Source of the DNA: an uncultured Bacteroidales bacterium | Lineage (GTDB): Bacteria > Bacteroidota > Bacteroidia > Bacteroidales > WCHB1-69 | Length of the DNA stretch: 64,000 nucleotides | Assembly (NCBI GenBank): GCA_947169105.1 | Contig: CAMVOL010000002.1 | Span: forward strand, 1-64,000 | Direction of reading: 5' to 3' | Notes under the pieces: model-generated | The model's database searches: none | What the model was told of the DNA's origin: nothing | The model's input: the letters and a program-made list of their open reading frames with translations, nothing else | Translations under genes and position numbers: made by a program | Part shown: in pieces, positions 25,549 to 33,368 of the stretch | Position numbering within the stretch: the stretch's first letter is position 1 | Layout: each line of letters opens with the position of its first letter

Positions 25549-26096
25549 TGATGCTGACAAGTTTGGACATATTACTGCTGGTTCCCCTCCTTTGGGCCGT
25601 CTTCAAAGGTTTCAAAAACGGCTTCATCAAGGAGGTTTTCTCATTGCTTGCCCTCATTCTGGGCATCTTCATTACCTACAAGTTCTCCTATTTTGTAGAA
25701 GAAAAGCTGGACGGGATGTTCGCCGCCCGTTACATCGCGTTTGTCATCACTTTCTTCGCAGTCCTCATAGGTGTCCACTTCACCGGCGTGCTTGTGGAAA
25801 AGGCCATCAAACTGGTGATTCCCGGATTCATCAACCGGCTGCTAGGCATCTGCTTCGGTGTGGCCAAGTGGCTGTTTATCTGTAGCATCCTTCTTCTGAT
25901 GCTGAAAGCCATTGATGTAAAGCAGAAAATCCTGACACCCAAACTGACCGAGACCTCCATCTTTTATCCATACGTGGAAAAATCCACCTCTTTTATTGCC
26001 CATTGGGCAGGAAAAAACGATAACGACAATGAAAAAGACGACTCTTCTGATTTTGACGATACTGATGTGTCTGACAGCGGCTGCCCAGCGCATTGA
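25548..26096 (+). CDS. CvpA-family membrane protein
   Basis: A 182-residue protein with four predicted membrane segments and the CvpA-like start LDILLLVPLLWAVFKGFKNGFIKEV. In E. coli CvpA is linked to colicin V production and envelope stress; the Bacteroidota role is unknown. The start overlaps the preceding stop. The hydrophilic tail, about residues 160-182, is rich in Asp and Ser and is encoded by bases that also encode the signal peptide of the next gene in another frame (26029-26096). A second ATG lies 3 bases downstream of the chosen one. Confidence 0.85.
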   Translation: MMLTSLDILLLVPLLWAVFKGFKNGFIKEVFSLLALILGIFITYKFSYFVEEKLDGMFAARYIAFVITFFAVLIGVHFTGVLVEKAIKLVIPGFINRLLGICFGVAKWLFICSILLLMLKAIDVKQKILTPKLTETSIFYPYVEKSTSFIAHWAGKNDNDNEKDDSSDFDDTDVSDSGCPAH

Positions 26097-26640
26097 GGCC
26101 CGCTTCGACAAGGACTTCTCCACCGACTCACTCCTGAACAAGACGATGGGCGGCGGCGCTTCCCTCATCATCGACGGATGGCACCCCAACCTCGACTTCC
26201 AAATCAACGTGGACTATGTGGGACACCGTGGCGAGGTCGATTATCGTGGCATTTCACAACGGATGAACAAGGTGAAAGCGGGCGTTTCAGCTCTTTATAC
26301 GCATCCACTGGGAAAGTATTTCCACATCCGTGTGGGCGGCGACGTGTCTTATAACAACCTCAAAAAAGTGGTTTCCGACCACAATGACACGCTGCATATC
26401 TCTAGAAGCGGCATTATCAGCACCACCTACCGCGCCCATTTGCTCGGCATCGGAGCCATTGTGCAGGTACAGGCACAGTTGGGGCGGCTGTTCCGTATCG
26501 GGGTCGGCATAACCCCCACCTACCTCATCCCGCTCGCCCAAAAAGTGAGCGTCCCCGACAAAGAACCTTGTTTCAACAAGGGCATTTTCGACTTTCAACT
26601 GCATATAGGATTGGAAATCAAACTAAATAACGATAACTAA
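26029..26640 (+). CDS. Predicted outer-membrane beta-barrel protein
   Basis: A 203-residue protein with a clear signal peptide (MKKTTLLILTILMCLTAAAQ) and many alternating amphipathic strands, ending in an aromatic/hydrophobic-rich strand. The ATG at 26029 is chosen because the signal peptide begins there; it lies 68 bases inside the CvpA-family gene in a different frame. Family not recognised beyond the porin-like fold. It ends 2 bases before glmM. Confidence 0.7.
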   Translation: MKKTTLLILTILMCLTAAAQRIEARFDKDFSTDSLLNKTMGGGASLIIDGWHPNLDFQINVDYVGHRGEVDYRGISQRMNKVKAGVSALYTHPLGKYFHIRVGGDVSYNNLKKVVSDHNDTLHISRSGIISTTYRAHLLGIGAIVQVQAQLGRLFRIGVGITPTYLIPLAQKVSVPDKEPCFNKGIFDFQLHIGLEIKLNNDN

Positions 26641-26642
26641 CT

Positions 26643-28031
26643 ATGGCATTAATCAAATCTATCTCCGGCATTCGCGGAACCATCGGTGGAAAAGCAGGCG
26701 ACAACCTCACCCCACTCGATGTGGTGCAATTTGTTTCCGCCTTCATCACTTTGCTGAAAAACGGCGAAGAAAAACCGCTTACCATCATCATCGGACGCGA
26801 TGCCCGTGTTTCAGGTGAAATTATCAATAAACTGGCTTGCAGTACGTTGCAATCTCTTGGAGTGAATGTGATTGACCTCGGTCTTTCCACCACCCCTACC
26901 GTCGAGATGGCCGTCATCCAGCACAAGGCCGACGGCGGCATCATCCTCACCGCCTCGCACAACCCGATGCAGTGGAATGCCCTGAAGCTGCTCAACGCCA
27001 ACGGCGAGTTCATCTCCGCCGCCGATGGGGCGAAAGTGCTGGAAATCATTGAGCAGCAAGACTATCAGTTTGCAGAAATCGGCAAGCTCGGCACCTACAG
27101 CACTTACGACCGCGCCATCGAGGATCATATCGACGCCATCCTGAAACTCGACTTAGTGAACGTAGATGCCATCAAACGGGCGCACTTTTCCGTCGCCCTC
27201 GACTGTGTCAACTCCACTGGCGGCATCGCCCTTCCGAAGCTGTTGGAGGCACTCGGCGTCACGAATGTCACCGTGCTGAACGGCGAACCGACGGGCGTCT
27301 TCGCCCATAACCCAGAGCCACTTCCGCAGCACCTGCACGACCTGTCGAACCTCATCGCCCGCGGCCGTTTCGACGTGGGCTTCGTGGTCGATCCCGATGT
27401 GGACCGGCTCGCCATCGTCCGTGAGGACGGACAGATGTTTGTGGAGGAATACACCCTTGTGGCCGTCGCCGACTACATCCTGCAACATACCAAGGGGAAC
27501 ACGGTTTCCAACCTGTCGTCCACCCGCGCCCTCCGCGACGTGAGTGCGCGTTACGGGGTGGAGTACAACGCTTCCGCCGTGGGCGAGGTGAATGTGGTGG
27601 AGAAGATGAAGGCGACGAATGCCATCATTGGTGGCGAAGGCAATGGCGGCGTCATCTACCCCGTTCTGCACTACGGCCGCGACGCGCTGGTCGGTATCGC
27701 GCTGTTCCTCAGTTATATGGCCACTTCCGGCAAAAGCTGTACCGAAATCCGCCGCCAATATCCCGTTTATGTCATCTCCAAGAACAAGATTGAGCTTCGT
27801 CCAGGCATGGACGTGAAAGCAATCCTGGCACACATGGCCGAAAAGTATGCCGACAAGCAGGTCAACACTATCGACGGGGTGAAAATCGACTTCGACAACG
27901 GCTGGGTACACCTGCGTCCGTCGAACACGGAGCCGATCATCCGCATCTACGCCGAAGCCGAAACGGAAACCCTCGCCGACAATATGGCGACCAAGATTAT
28001 CGGGGACATAAGGGAGTTTTTGAGAGGGTAA
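26643..28031 (+). CDS. glmM: Phosphoglucosamine mutase-family hexose phosphomutase
   Basis: A 462-residue alpha-D-phosphohexomutase. The phosphoserine loop is TASHNPMQWN, the metal loop is DPDVDR, the sugar-binding loop is GGEGNGG and the phosphate-binding loop is RPSNTEP. The family converts glucosamine-6-phosphate to the 1-phosphate for cell wall precursor UDP-GlcNAc; some members act on mannose or glucose phosphates, so the exact substrate is likely but not proven. The N-terminus SISGIRGTIGGK is typical of the Bacteroidota GlmM type. It converges with recQ, with 24 bases between and no terminator seen. Confidence 0.88.
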   Translation: MALIKSISGIRGTIGGKAGDNLTPLDVVQFVSAFITLLKNGEEKPLTIIIGRDARVSGEIINKLACSTLQSLGVNVIDLGLSTTPTVEMAVIQHKADGGIILTASHNPMQWNALKLLNANGEFISAADGAKVLEIIEQQDYQFAEIGKLGTYSTYDRAIEDHIDAILKLDLVNVDAIKRAHFSVALDCVNSTGGIALPKLLEALGVTNVTVLNGEPTGVFAHNPEPLPQHLHDLSNLIARGRFDVGFVVDPDVDRLAIVREDGQMFVEEYTLVAVADYILQHTKGNTVSNLSSTRALRDVSARYGVEYNASAVGEVNVVEKMKATNAIIGGEGNGGVIYPVLHYGRDALVGIALFLSYMATSGKSCTEIRRQYPVYVISKNKIELRPGMDVKAILAHMAEKYADKQVNTIDGVKIDFDNGWVHLRPSNTEPIIRIYAEAETETLADNMATKIIGDIREFLRG

Positions 28032-28055
28032 AGAAGGGAGCGGGGAAAGACTTCG

Positions 28056-29948
28056 TCACAGCGTTATTTCTCCTCTGTCGATCAGTTCCCGCGCCACTCG
28101 CACCACCTTTTCTTCGTTGAATTGCGGCAGCTGGCTTACGATGTCCCGGATGTCGCCGCACTCGCGCCGCACCCTCCGGATGGCTTTGGCAATCTCTTGA
28201 AACTCCGTCCTGCGTACCGTCGCATTCTCCTTTTTCAGACAGTTGTCGCACTTTCCGCACGCCTCGCTCTCGGTTTCCCCGAAGTACGCCAACAGCAGCT
28301 GGCTCCGGCAGACACGGTCGTCCTTGACGAACTTCACTACCGACTGCAGCCGCTTTTCCGCCACCTCCTTCCGTTTGAAATAGACGGAAGGGTCGTAAAA
28401 CAGGTGCTTTTCGTCCACGCGGTCGGTGACGAAAAGGAGCTTCGGGAGGGATGTGGCCGGCTGGTAGTCCACCAGTCCGATGCGGGTGAGGTAGTTGAGC
28501 CGCTCCACTGCCACCTGCGGCGTGCATTCGGCGCGCCAAGCAATCTCCCTCTCGTCAATGATGACGTAGTCGCTGAAGAGGCCGCTGTAGGAGCGGAGCA
28601 GCAGGTGGATGAACGGCACGGCGCGGGCGTAGCGCGGTTCCGCCTCGTACGCCTCCAGCTCCTTGCGGGTGGCGGTGAACAGCAGCTTTGCGGGCGTGTA
28701 GCTGCCCTCGTCGTAGCTGATGGCCCCCGTTTTTTCGATGAGCCTCACGGCGTTATAGACCTCCAACGGATTGTATTTGTGCTGGAGGGCAAATTCGGCA
28801 ATGTCAAGCGGATAGCTTTCGTCGTGACCGCTCCCCATAGCGATACGGAATTGATTGCACAAATCCTTGTAAATCTGTTGGATAAATTCCAAAGGAGGGA
28901 AAGCTGTCCGGAAGTTGCGGTACAGTTCACGGACGTCGCTGTCGTCGTACAGCATCACGGCGATGGAGGGCTTGAGGTCGCGGCCGCCGCGACCCGCCTC
29001 CTGAAAGTAACCCTCGAGGGTGTCGGGAATGTCAATATGGATGACGAAGCGGACATCGGGCTTGTCGATGCCCATTCCGAAAGCGTTGGTGGATACGATG
29101 ATACGAGTCTTCCCGTCCATCCACTCCTGCTGTTTGCGGTCGCGGGTTTTGCTGTCCAAGCCGGCGTGGTAGTAGTCGGCGCTGATGCCGTGGCGCTGGA
29201 GGAACTCAGCGGTTTCGCGGGTCTTCCGGCGGTTGCGCACATACACGATGCCCGTGCCCGGATAGCGCTGGATGATCCGCAGCATCCGCCCCTGTTTGTC
29301 CTGTTCCTCAATGACATAGTAAGTGAGGTTGTCGCGTTTGAAACTCTTTTGGAAGACGTTCTCTTTCGGAAAAAGGAGTTTTTGCTGGATGTCGCTGACC
29401 ACTTCGGGCGTGGCGGTGGCGGTGAGGGCGAGGACGGGCACCTTCGGAAAGAACTTCCGTATTTCGGCAATTTCGAGATAGGGCGGACGGAAGTCGTAGC
29501 CCCACTGGGAGATGCAGTGGGCCTCGTCCACGGCCAGCATCTTCACGGGCATCCGCTGCAGGTTGATGCGGAACAGGTCGGTCTTGAGTCGTTCCGGCGA
29601 CACGTACAAGAACCGCATCTCCTTATCGAACAGACAGTTGTCGATGGTGTCGCTGATTTGCTCGTGGGTCATTCCCGAAAAGATGGCGCAGGCTTTGATG
29701 TGCCGTTTCCGCAGGTTCTCCACCTGATCCTTCATCAGAGCGATGAGCGGGGAGACGACGATGCAGAGTCCGCCCAAGGCGAGGGCGGGCACTTGGAAGC
29801 AGATGGACTTGCCGCCGCCGGTGGGCAGCAGCGCCATCGTGTCGCGGCCGTCCAAAACCGACAGGATAATATCCTCCTGCAAAGGCCGGAACTCGTCGTA
29901 GCCCCAATACTGCTTCAGAATCTGGTGAATCCGTTCAGAATTTGACAT
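28056..29948 (-). CDS. recQ: RecQ-family ATP-dependent DNA helicase
   Basis: A 630-residue superfamily 2 helicase. Walker A is LLPTGGGKS, the DEAH-type box is AVDEAHCISQWG, motif III is LALTATAT, and motifs V-VI include AFGMGIDKPDVRFVIH and QEAGRGGRD. A zinc-binding and winged-helix region follows, with CGKCDNCLKK, but the zinc site sits unusually far toward the C-terminus and no HRDC domain is present. Bacteroidota encode several RecQ types; this looks like one of the shorter, divergent ones. The start overlaps the upstream membrane-protein gene by 14 bases. Confidence 0.93.
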   Translation of the reverse strand: MSNSERIHQILKQYWGYDEFRPLQEDIILSVLDGRDTMALLPTGGGKSICFQVPALALGGLCIVVSPLIALMKDQVENLRKRHIKACAIFSGMTHEQISDTIDNCLFDKEMRFLYVSPERLKTDLFRINLQRMPVKMLAVDEAHCISQWGYDFRPPYLEIAEIRKFFPKVPVLALTATATPEVVSDIQQKLLFPKENVFQKSFKRDNLTYYVIEEQDKQGRMLRIIQRYPGTGIVYVRNRRKTRETAEFLQRHGISADYYHAGLDSKTRDRKQQEWMDGKTRIIVSTNAFGMGIDKPDVRFVIHIDIPDTLEGYFQEAGRGGRDLKPSIAVMLYDDSDVRELYRNFRTAFPPLEFIQQIYKDLCNQFRIAMGSGHDESYPLDIAEFALQHKYNPLEVYNAVRLIEKTGAISYDEGSYTPAKLLFTATRKELEAYEAEPRYARAVPFIHLLLRSYSGLFSDYVIIDEREIAWRAECTPQVAVERLNYLTRIGLVDYQPATSLPKLLFVTDRVDEKHLFYDPSVYFKRKEVAEKRLQSVVKFVKDDRVCRSQLLLAYFGETESEACGKCDNCLKKENATVRRTEFQEIAKAIRRVRRECGDIRDIVSQLPQFNEEKVVRVARELIDRGEITL

Positions 29949-30441
29949 TGGAACGTTTCAACTGCAAGTAATACAGCAAGATAAAGGTTACTGTCCATAA
30001 AATGCTGTCAATAGAGGGCTTCATCGCCCCGCCAATGAGAAAACTGAGCAGGGCGAAAATCAGGATTTGGGAAATGATATAGACGTGGAGTCCCTCTTTC
30101 CGAAGTTTCAGCAGTAGGACGGCACCCAGCACGCTTCCTGCATAGGCCAATGCCACCAACAGATACTTCCACGACGGCACCGTTGCCATAAAATTCAGCA
30201 GCTCGGTCATCCGTGCTTGTGTTGTTGCATCCAGCTGGCTGAAAAGAGAGCCATACATTGACATCATTTCGGGAAGCTGGTCTTTTGCTATAGGAAGCAG
30301 CAGGTAATAGAGGAAGCTATATCCCGATCCGATGAAAGTTAAGATGCAGAGTATCAGTAATAAAGTGGAGCGTTTGGGCTCTTTCTCTTCAATTTCCGGG
30401 AACTTGGACTGTTCCATTTCTTCCATTTCAAATTCTTCCAT
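29935..30441 (-). CDS. Hypothetical membrane protein between tilS and recQ
   Basis: A 168-residue protein with an acidic, Met/Glu-rich N-terminus (MEEFEMEEMEQ) and four predicted membrane segments; the order fits an inner-membrane protein. I do not recognise the family. The ATG at 30441 overlaps the end of tilS by 14 bases and the stop overlaps the start of recQ by 14 bases, so it is translated within the tilS-recQ operon. Confidence 0.75.
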   Translation of the reverse strand: MEEFEMEEMEQSKFPEIEEKEPKRSTLLLILCILTFIGSGYSFLYYLLLPIAKDQLPEMMSMYGSLFSQLDATTQARMTELLNFMATVPSWKYLLVALAYAGSVLGAVLLLKLRKEGLHVYIISQILIFALLSFLIGGAMKPSIDSILWTVTFILLYYLQLKRSNVKF

Positions 30442-31747
30442 GATACTTGATTTTATAAAATTGTTTTGTGTCGAAATCGAGGCTGAAACGGTGGTCAGAG
30501 CGGAGTTCCACCACCCATACGATTTCTCCCTTACAACAAAGAATCCACGTTTTTTGTTTATCGAAACGGCTGCTTTTTGCATCCTTAAAGAGGTCGCTGA
30601 GCTTTTTTGTACCGTACATTCCGAACGGCTGGAAGGCATCGCCTTCGCGCCAGTGCCGCAGGGTGAGGGGAAAGGCGATTTTGGCGGCATCCACATAGAG
30701 GACGTTCGGGTCGCGCTCGAACGGAACGGAGCCGTTCACTTCGTGGTTCTCGACGGAAAAGCCGAGTTTCTCCAACTCTTCCCACGAAGAAATGGTAATT
30801 TCGATAGCTGCTGTTTCTTCTTTCTTCTTGATAATGAGGCTGTCACGGTCTTTCAAAAGGCAGTGTGTGTCCGAAAAGAAGAGTTTGCCCGCGTTGCCGT
30901 CGAGCCGGCGGGCGATGTCGCAGGCGGTGGCAGCGGTGAAGTTGTACTTTTTCAGGAATTCGTAAAGAAGCAGTTCCTTGTCGGGGTTTTCCGACAGCTT
31001 TCGGATAGAAATCCGTATTTCGTCGCCACGGAGGGATACCATTTCCTGCTTAAAAGCAGCGATTTGTCGTTGGTAGAAGTCGTATTGCTGGCGGAAATGG
31101 TTGGAATTGCGGGTGAGGGTTCGGATGAGGTCGGGGTTGATTTCCGTGAGTTTCGGCAGGACGGCGAGGCGGATTTTGTTACGCTGGTACTGTTCGGAAA
31201 AGTTGGTCCGGTCGGTGCGGAAGCTGAGGTGGTGACGGGTGGCGTAGCGGCGGAGTTCGTCGGCGGGGAAGGGGAGGAGCGGACGGAGGTACTTTCCGTT
31301 GCGGGCGGGGATGCCGGCCAGTCCTTTGAGGCCGGTGCCGCGGCACAGGTTCAGCAGCAGCGTCTCGGCGTTGTCGTTGGCGTGGTGCGCCGTGACGATG
31401 AAGTCGAAAGGCTGTCCCACCTCCTCAAACCACTGGTAGCGGAGGTCGCGGGCCACCATCTCCACCGATTTGCCGGAATTTTTCTGGATGGACAATGTAT
31501 CAAACTCTTTTACAAACAGTTGAACCCCATAATTGACCGCAAGTTGCTGGACAAACCGCATATCCTCGTCAGAGTCATTGTCGCGGAGGTGGAAGTTGCA
31601 GTGGGCGATGGCGAAAGGAAGGCCGCACGCATGGAAAAGGTGGGTCATCACGACGGAGTCGCCGCCGCCGCTCACAGCCAGCAGGAAAGAGCACTTCTCG
31701 GGCGTACCGACGAGGTTTTTCAGGTTGTTGTAAAAAGATTCTTTCAT
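30428..31747 (-). CDS. tilS: tRNA(Ile)-lysidine synthase TilS
   Basis: A 439-residue enzyme that attaches lysine to the wobble cytidine of the CAU-anticodon tRNA-Ile so that it reads AUA. The PP-loop AVSGGGDSVV near residue 23 binds ATP, followed by AHCNFHLRDNDSD and TAHHANDNAETLL, which are diagnostic of TilS, and a C-terminal domain with LTLRHWREGDAFQPFGM. The ATG at 31747 is used; an upstream TTG lies inside the promoter. First gene of a three-gene operon. Confidence 0.95.
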   Translation of the reverse strand: MKESFYNNLKNLVGTPEKCSFLLAVSGGGDSVVMTHLFHACGLPFAIAHCNFHLRDNDSDEDMRFVQQLAVNYGVQLFVKEFDTLSIQKNSGKSVEMVARDLRYQWFEEVGQPFDFIVTAHHANDNAETLLLNLCRGTGLKGLAGIPARNGKYLRPLLPFPADELRRYATRHHLSFRTDRTNFSEQYQRNKIRLAVLPKLTEINPDLIRTLTRNSNHFRQQYDFYQRQIAAFKQEMVSLRGDEIRISIRKLSENPDKELLLYEFLKKYNFTAATACDIARRLDGNAGKLFFSDTHCLLKDRDSLIIKKKEETAAIEITISSWEELEKLGFSVENHEVNGSVPFERDPNVLYVDAAKIAFPLTLRHWREGDAFQPFGMYGTKKLSDLFKDAKSSRFDKQKTWILCCKGEIVWVVELRSDHRFSLDFDTKQFYKIKYHGRI

Positions 31748-31762
31748 AACCAAACGAGGCGG

Positions 31763-31770
31763 CAAAGGTA
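31763..31770 (-). promoter_or_regulatory. Promoter -7 box of tilS operon
   Basis: TACCTTTG followed by CCGCC on the minus strand, 15 bases before the tilS ATG. It lies between tilS and the stop of the beta-helix gene. Confidence 0.7.
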
Positions 31771-31777
31771 CGATTTA

Positions 31778-33244
31778 TTATTTTCGTACCACCTTTTTCA
31801 CCGCCACCACTTTTCCGCTGTCCACTATTTTTAAAATGTAAACGCCGGTGGAGTATTGCGACAGGTCGGTTTCGGTTCTTTCGCCCGTGACAGGCATCAC
31901 TTGTAACTGCCGGCCATAGATGTCAAAGATTTGGATTTCAGCGGTCGGATAGTTTTCAGAGTTTAGTTCCATAGTGACGATGCCATTGGTGGGATTGGGG
32001 TAAACGGCGAAGGTAATTTCTTCGTTATCAGCAATTTCTGTTGTATCTTCGGTGAGAATGGGCGTGTAAAGCACCAAACCGTAGCTGTCGCCGAGGTCGG
32101 GGCGGTGGTAGATGACGCTTTCGGCGAACTCTTCGGTATTGCCGCCCCAATAGTTGCCGATGGCGGTCATGGAACTGTTGGCATTGTTGTAGAGGGCGTA
32201 GGTCTGGCCGCCATTCCCGTTGTCGTACAGACGGTTACGTCCGAAATCGTCGGCAGTGCCCATGTCGATACTGTGGTAATTGATGGCGGTGATGCCCCAC
32301 AGGTTGCCGCTGATGACATTGCGGCGCAACTTGGCGGCACAGGTGGTGTCGCTGCCGTAAATGCTGATACCGCTGCCGCCATTCATTGGATTCTCTTCCA
32401 AATTGTTGTTAATGAACTGGTTGTCCTCGATAAGGGCGAAGATGTCGGTGCCCTGCTGGGTATAGCCGTAGCGGTTGTTCTCCACGATGTTGTCGCGGAT
32501 GACGGCCTGCGTCGGGCCGACGTTCATCAGGTTGGCAATGGCGATGCCGCCCGACATCGGGGAGCAGCCTTCAATAGTGTTGCCCTCGATGATGATGTCG
32601 CGGCCAGCAGTACCCGGCCCGAGGTTGATTTGTGGTTGGTTGGTATTGTCCAACACGTTATGATAGAATCGGTTGTAGCAGATGATGGGAGATCCCGTCA
32701 CATTCACTGCCGAATTGATAGCCGCCTGCCGGTTGTCATGAAAATCGCAGTGCAGGATGATGGGGTTACAGTTCAAATACTTGATCACCTGACTGTTGAA
32801 ATGACTGAATTCGCAAAAACTGATATTGACACTGCTTTGGATGAGAGTGATGCTTTCACTTGCCACTATTTTTACTTTTTTTAGTACAGAAGAAGCGGCT
32901 TCTTCAAAACGCCATTCAAAGAAAGTGCTGTTGTTACTTTGCATTCCGTTGATTTCAAGTAGATTGTCGCGTTCCTCGCATTGAACGCAGCCCAAAATGG
33001 TGATAGTGACGGTATCCGCAATGTGCACCGTCTGCGTGGCGGCATCCAGCCAAAGCGTGTCGTTGGCCGATATGGTCAGGTTCTGCGTGAGGCTGAAAAC
33101 GCCAGCTTCAGGCGAGGTGACGGCACCAGTGGTATCGTTCACAAAGTCATTGAAAGTAAACCGCATACCCGTACCCGAAGTTACGATTTGAGCATAACAA
33201 ACAGAGAAACAGGCAAAAACAATAAAAAACAGTGCTTTTTTCAT
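31778..33244 (-). CDS. T9SS-secreted right-handed beta-helix protein
   Basis: A 488-residue secreted protein. Signal peptide MKKALFFIVFACFSVCYAQ from the ATG at 33244. The middle, about 90-390, has repeated short strands with asparagines (DNRQAAINSAVNVTGSP, GNTIEGCSPMSGGIAI, DNIVENNRYGY) as in pectate-lyase-like parallel beta-helix folds, which often bind or cut polysaccharides; catalytic residues are not evident. It ends in a T9SS type A tail (FAVYPNPTNGIVTMEL) that lacks the heptamer array and palindrome of its sister at 1-1094. Downstream tilS has its own promoter. Confidence 0.85.
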   Translation of the reverse strand: MKKALFFIVFACFSVCYAQIVTSGTGMRFTFNDFVNDTTGAVTSPEAGVFSLTQNLTISANDTLWLDAATQTVHIADTVTITILGCVQCEERDNLLEINGMQSNNSTFFEWRFEEAASSVLKKVKIVASESITLIQSSVNISFCEFSHFNSQVIKYLNCNPIILHCDFHDNRQAAINSAVNVTGSPIICYNRFYHNVLDNTNQPQINLGPGTAGRDIIIEGNTIEGCSPMSGGIAIANLMNVGPTQAVIRDNIVENNRYGYTQQGTDIFALIEDNQFINNNLEENPMNGGSGISIYGSDTTCAAKLRRNVISGNLWGITAINYHSIDMGTADDFGRNRLYDNGNGGQTYALYNNANSSMTAIGNYWGGNTEEFAESVIYHRPDLGDSYGLVLYTPILTEDTTEIADNEEITFAVYPNPTNGIVTMELNSENYPTAEIQIFDIYGRQLQVMPVTGERTETDLSQYSTGVYILKIVDSGKVVAVKKVVRK

Positions 33245-33253
33245 CCTATACCA

Positions 33254-33368
33254 GTTTATCAAGTTACAAGTTCATAAAGTTTGTCAAGTTAAGAGTTAAA
33301 AGTTAGAGACGATGTGCACATCGTCTGTACAATGTTGTTATCGTTCTCAATTTTCCGTTTTCATTTCC
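33254..33368. repeat. Composite repeat spacer: GTT 9-mers, palindrome, heptamers
   Basis: The spacer holds GTT-phased units (GTTTATCAA, GTTACAA, GTTCATAAA, GTTTGTCAA, GTTAAGA, GTTAAAA) at 33254-33301, a perfect 20-bp palindrome AGACGATGTG/CACATCGTCT at 33307-33326, and heptamers CAATTTT-CCGTTTT at 33348-33361 that run into the stop of the BatA-like gene. Much of it recurs inverted at 60319-60410. Confidence 0.85.

Noticed and set aside
28122..29945. 607-codon open frame antisense to recQ
   Set aside because: recQ motifs are intact on the other strand; the antisense product is Val/Gly-rich with no family features.
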